NCBI GenBank assembly: GCA_944389215.1
Contig: CALXLN010000006.1
Coordinates: 1-64,000, forward strand
Direction of reading: 5' to 3'
Source: an uncultured Opitutales bacterium
GTDB lineage: Bacteria; Verrucomicrobiota; Verrucomicrobiia; Opitutales; Intestinicryptomonadaceae
DNA length: 64,000 bases
Below are positions 61,709-64,000 of the stretch, in pieces; the stretch's first letter is position 1, and each line of letters begins with the position of its first letter. Under the pieces are notes generated by a model. The model had not been told where the DNA came from. It made no database searches and saw only the letters and a program-made list of their open reading frames with translations. A program made the position numbers and the translations under genes.

Positions 61709-62085
61709 TATTCCTCACCAACTTCTGTTGATTCTAAGGGAACGGACTCGTAATATGTGCCGCTTATGTCCCATTTCTCTGCGTCCGACTTAGCGCGGGA
61801 TTTCTTTACCGTCTTGACGATAAAGGAAAAATTGTCCGCTTCTTCGCCAATGGTAAATGTCTCGCCGGGAGACGGAGCTGTTGCGCCTGTAAGCGGAATT
61901 ACACTCGCAGAGCGAGAGTATTTGATTCCATAACCTGAAAAATGACCAACAACGTTCCCTTCTTCGTCGGTAATTTCAAGTTCCGAACCTTCTACGGAAT
62001 CCTCGTGGGAATCTACTATAAACCCCGTTGTTTTGATTGTGCCGAATGCTATCGGTTGTTTAGTACCTCTGAATTTTACTGCCAT
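61708..62085 (-). CDS. Putative tail tube (major tail) protein
   Basis: 125 residues, beta-rich, small: 'GTKQPIAFGTIKTTGFIVDSHEDSVEGSELEITDEEGNVVGHFSGYGIKYSRSASVIPLTG', ending in acidic 'VPLESTEVGEE'. It lies between the tail-completion and chaperone genes, where the tail tube gene is expected, and starts at its own ATG 18 bases after the preceding stop. The next gene's ATG overlaps its TAA. The assignment is by position and fold appearance; it could be another small virion protein. Confidence 0.6.
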   Translation of the reverse strand: MAVKFRGTKQPIAFGTIKTTGFIVDSHEDSVEGSELEITDEEGNVVGHFSGYGIKYSRSASVIPLTGATAPSPGETFTIGEEADNFSFIVKTVKKSRAKSDAEKWDISGTYYESVPLESTEVGEE

Positions 62086-62103
62086 AATACTTTAAGTATC
62101 TTG

Positions 62104-62532
62104 TCAAATTTCATTTGCCGCTAATACCTTTGTCCAGTCGATAATTTGAATGATTGCGCGATATTCAACAATGTTTCCAATATCGTTATTTTCCTTCGCA
62201 TCTCCCTCGCTCTGAAAAAGAAATTCGTTAAAAACAAGGTCGTCTGATGCATATTCAAAATCTTCAAGTTTCTCTATTACAGACATAAGACGAGTGTTTT
62301 GCGCATTTGGGGTAGTGTCCTCAACCGCGTCGGCTGTTGTAATGGTAACTGTAGCCTCGAGTAGTCCGTATTCTGTCGGAATATCCCCAAAAGGTTTTGG
62401 ATCGTGACAATCTACCACGATATAAGGCTTAGGACGCTCTTCGGAGGAATGTCCGCAAATGACCATACTTGCCATTGTAGGCAATTCTTCTTTGAGATAT
62501 TCAGTTAAAATTTTTTCAACTCGTAATTTCAT
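62104..62532 (-). CDS. Putative tail terminator/completion protein
   Basis: 142 residues: 'LRVEKILTEYLKEELPTMASMVICGHSSEERPKPYIVVDCHDPKPFGDIPTEYGLLEATVTITTADAVED' and 'VEYRAIIQIIDWTKV'. An N-terminal helix followed by a four-stranded sheet with 'RPKPYIVV' is typical of tail-completion proteins (gpU/Gp17-like). It overlaps the preceding gene by four bases (ATGA). Confidence 0.65.
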   Translation of the reverse strand: MKLRVEKILTEYLKEELPTMASMVICGHSSEERPKPYIVVDCHDPKPFGDIPTEYGLLEATVTITTADAVEDTTPNAQNTRLMSVIEKLEDFEYASDDLVFNEFLFQSEGDAKENNDIGNIVEYRAIIQIIDWTKVLAANEI

Positions 62533-63275
62533 TTTAGACCTCTCTTTTTTAATTCAATTTCAATATTTTTTTTCAATGCCCATTCTTGTCCCTGAATAGC
62601 CATTCTTACAATATGTTCCGCTTTCATTCCCCGAGGAAATGTTTTGACCGCATTTGTGATAATGAATAACGGACTTACGCCATAACATTTATTGACGATA
62701 GAACCGCGCTTTGCGCCGTGTCTCTTGACGTATTGCGGAGCGTTAACGCCAAGTTCTATTGCAGCGGCAAGCCAACCCGATTTTGCTATACCGACACGCG
62801 TTTGACGCTTGCGGATATATTTCTTTAACGCCCCCTTTTTCCCGACCGCATAACGCGTTACAAAACCTTTGGGAACGCGCCCGCTTCGGTTTATAGCAGC
62901 CCAATGGATATTGGGAATTGGTTGTGCAAATATGCGTTCATAGCGCGATACCGGCAAAGAGTAGTAATCGGGATGGTTTGATAATGACCTCTGTACGCCG
63001 CTATAGTTGCCGGCACGCCACATTCTGCTTAGCGACTTATCTTCCCATTTTGTACCGCCCAAGTCCGCAAAAACCCTTCCAATATCTGAAGCAACATTTT
63101 TTTTACCTTGTCCAAGCCCTTTTGTTGGCGGAGTCAAGTCCATTAGGCGACGCGCTAGAGCCTTTGTTTGTTTCCTTAAAACATCGCGTACGGATTTCCC
63201 TGTGATATTGGCAAGTTGAATCATATCCCTTTGGAAATCGGAATCATCAACTCTTATATTTATTCCCTTAGACAT
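62529..63275 (-). CDS. Phage tail/virion morphogenesis protein (HK97 gp10-like position)
   Basis: 248 residues, strongly basic. The N-terminal 'INIRVDDSDFQRDMIQLANITGKSVRDVLRKQTKALARRLMDLTPPTK' resembles the start of HK97-gp10-type morphogenesis proteins, where a pair of helices after a beta strand ends in 'TPxxTG/K'. The rest is richer in arginine and glycine than usual and longer than gp10 (about 140). It is coupled to both neighbours (TAATG upstream, ATGA downstream). Confidence 0.65.
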   Translation of the reverse strand: MSKGINIRVDDSDFQRDMIQLANITGKSVRDVLRKQTKALARRLMDLTPPTKGLGQGKKNVASDIGRVFADLGGTKWEDKSLSRMWRAGNYSGVQRSLSNHPDYYSLPVSRYERIFAQPIPNIHWAAINRSGRVPKGFVTRYAVGKKGALKKYIRKRQTRVGIAKSGWLAAAIELGVNAPQYVKRHGAKRGSIVNKCYGVSPLFIITNAVKTFPRGMKAEHIVRMAIQGQEWALKKNIEIELKKRGLK

Positions 63276-63601
63276 TACTTGTTCTTTGGTTGAACTTGAA
63301 CTTCAATCTGTCCGCGTCCGCGTTTATTTGAAACCCAAATAACCCGGTATGGGACTCCATTATAGTTCATAACATCTCCAACACTCGGAACAATTTGACC
63401 AAGCTCTGATTCCAAAAATTTAATGTTGAAATTGCCATCAGGAACTAATCCCCCGGATTCGAGTTCAAGCGCATTCTGCCCTTGCGTTACCGTGCAAGTA
63501 TATGTTCTACCTTTGTAAACAACATCTTCACCAATCTCTGAAAAAATTTCGTCAAATGCGGATTTAATCTCATTTTTAAAATTGCTCATAATTATTTCCA
63601 T
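63275..63601 (-). CDS. Putative head-tail joining protein
   Basis: 108 residues: a helical start 'MSNFKNEIKSAFDEIFSEIGEDVVYKGRTYTCTV' and a small beta barrel ending 'MNYNGVPYRVIWVSNKRGRGQIEVQVQPKN'. Similar small proteins with a closing 'Y.V..V..d..G...l.L' form the head-tail connector. The ATG at 63589 is an alternative start. It is first gene after two hairpin terminators and so may begin the tail transcription unit. Confidence 0.62.
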   Translation of the reverse strand: MEIIMSNFKNEIKSAFDEIFSEIGEDVVYKGRTYTCTVTQGQNALELESGGLVPDGNFNIKFLESELGQIVPSVGDVMNYNGVPYRVIWVSNKRGRGQIEVQVQPKNK

Positions 63602-63606
63602 GAAGT

Positions 63607-63647
63607 CAAAAAACGAATAGCCCCCGGAGATTTCTCTCTGAGGGCTA
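63607..63647 (-). terminator. Hairpin with T-run ahead of the head-tail joining gene
   Basis: On the minus strand TAGCCC...GGGCTA closes a hairpin whose inner stem is GAGA/TCTC with a GAAA loop, followed by TTCGTTTTTT. It lies only a few bases upstream of the 63601 start, so it may be a terminator of the upstream head gene or an attenuator for the tail genes. Confidence 0.7.
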
Positions 63648-63689
63648 CCGTTGAACGCAAAAACATGTTTTACATTCTATGTCCGTGTC

Positions 63690-63722
63690 AAAAAAACGGA
63701 CTTTACGTTTCCGAAAAGTCCG
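63690..63722 (-). terminator. Intrinsic terminator after the edge gene
   Basis: On the minus strand CGGACTTT and AAAGTCCG pair over a 10-base loop and are followed by seven T. It is located 30 bases after the stop at 63752. With the next hairpin it forms a tandem pair within about 110 bases. Confidence 0.82.
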
Positions 63723-63751
63723 CCGTATATTATATGGAATGGATATGGAAA

Positions 63752-64000
63752 TTATTTTCTGCCTCTAACTTTTCTGCCTCTAACTTTTCTGCCTTGCTTA
63801 GGATTTTCCTTTTTAGGCGTTTCAACAGTAGATTCAGATTCGCTCGGTGGAATTACATTTTCTTCCGTAGTAGTAATTTCTTCCTTTGGTTTTTCAACAG
63901 GAGTGGAGCTCGCCTTGATTTTGCGAGCGCGGATTTTTCCTTGCGAACGCGACCACATTTCAATTTCAGAATAATTTACGTCGGCAAATTTTTTGAAATT
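63752..64000 (-). CDS. C-terminal part of a phage gene with a repeat-encoded basic tail
   Basis: The frame is open through the right edge ('NFKKFADVNYSEIEMWSRSQGKIRARKIKASS...'), so the gene starts outside the window; an internal ATG at 63958 is a less likely start. The visible 82 residues include a threonine/glutamate/proline-rich acidic stretch ('VEKPKEEITTTEENVIPPSESESTVETPKKEN') and end 'GRKVRGRKVRGRK', encoded by 15-base tandem repeats. Position before the terminators and head-tail gene suggests a head or connector protein. Family not recognised. Confidence 0.6.
   Translation of the reverse strand, partial: NFKKFADVNYSEIEMWSRSQGKIRARKIKASSTPVEKPKEEITTTEENVIPPSESESTVETPKKENPKQGRKVRGRKVRGRK
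63755..63793 (-). repeat. 15-bp tandem repeat, 2.6 copies, at the 3' end of the edge gene
   Basis: On the plus strand the unit is TTTTCTGCCTCTAAC at 63755-63769 and 63770-63784, followed by a partial copy to about 63793. The unit is in frame and encodes five residues (R-G-R-K-V), so copy-number changes lengthen the basic tail without shifting the frame. Confidence 0.85.

Overview
The window reads as a chromosomal segment of a heterotrophic, probably anaerobic or host- or biomass-associated member of the Verrucomicrobiota (or a close PVC-superphylum relative). The evidence is indirect. There is a protein with a PEP-CTERM sorting tail, Tat-exported FAD oxidoreductases of the FAD_oxidored type, hydrazine-synthase-alpha-like c-type cytochromes (common in non-anammox Planctomycetes and Verrucomicrobia), many secreted glycosidase-type proteins, and carboxynorspermidine-type polyamine genes. 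No rRNA, tRNA or CRISPR array was seen, so the taxonomy stays an inference.

Layout. 1-6.9 kb: end of an rRNA methyltransferase gene, a Bax-inhibitor-like membrane protein, RNase PH, a C_GCAxxG_C_C protein, a secreted clan-A glycosidase, a secreted sugar isomerase/epimerase, a TIGR01777 epimerase and TspO. 6.9-9.4 kb: one secreted polypeptide joining an FAD oxidoreductase to a GH16 glycosidase. 9.7-13.3 kb: a divergent pyrimidine-nucleoside phosphorylase and the prfA-prmC pair. 13.4-26.8 kb: secreted or exported proteins, including an endo/exonuclease/phosphatase-family protein, two Tat-signal FAD oxidoreductases, a full-length and a truncated HZS-alpha-like cytochrome, a lipoprotein glycosidase and an IclR regulator. 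26.9-31.2 kb: an AcrAB-type RND pump lacking its own outer-membrane channel. 31.8-34.6 kb: glycolate/lactate-type oxidase subunits GlcD and GlcF. 34.8-37.4 kb: a secreted glycosidase-like protein and an Asp-box sialidase-superfamily protein. 37.6-42.5 kb: a complete MacA-MacB-TolC-type operon. 43.3-47.3 kb: PII protein, carboxynorspermidine synthase and decarboxylase, a gamma-carbonic-anhydrase-like protein and TrmB. 47.4-51.1 kb: a visibly AT-richer surface-polysaccharide cluster, followed by a PEP-CTERM protein without a signal peptide.

From about 51.8 kb to the right edge (64 kb), everything is on the minus strand, AT-rich and tightly overlapping. It has the order head completion, tail completion, tail tube, chaperone, tape measure, baseplate/fibre, lysis. 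This is the late half of a siphovirus-like prophage, with its head genes, packaging genes and regulatory half outside the window.

How it may work together: the 6.9-26.8 kb block looks like an extracytoplasmic glycan-attack system. Three FAD oxidoreductases, one fused to GH16 and two beside HZS-alpha-like haem proteins and a glycosidase, suggest oxidation of sugars in the periplasm with electrons passed to c-type haem. This is inference. The most unusual structural observations are the FAD-GH16 fusion, the split HZS-alpha paralogues, two short (64-66 bp) copies of coding sequence deposited in nearby intergenic DNA (from glcF and from the tolC-like gene), a phosphorylase whose phosphate/base-binding loop is rewritten, and a nucleotidyltransferase-kinase fusion in the polysaccharide cluster.
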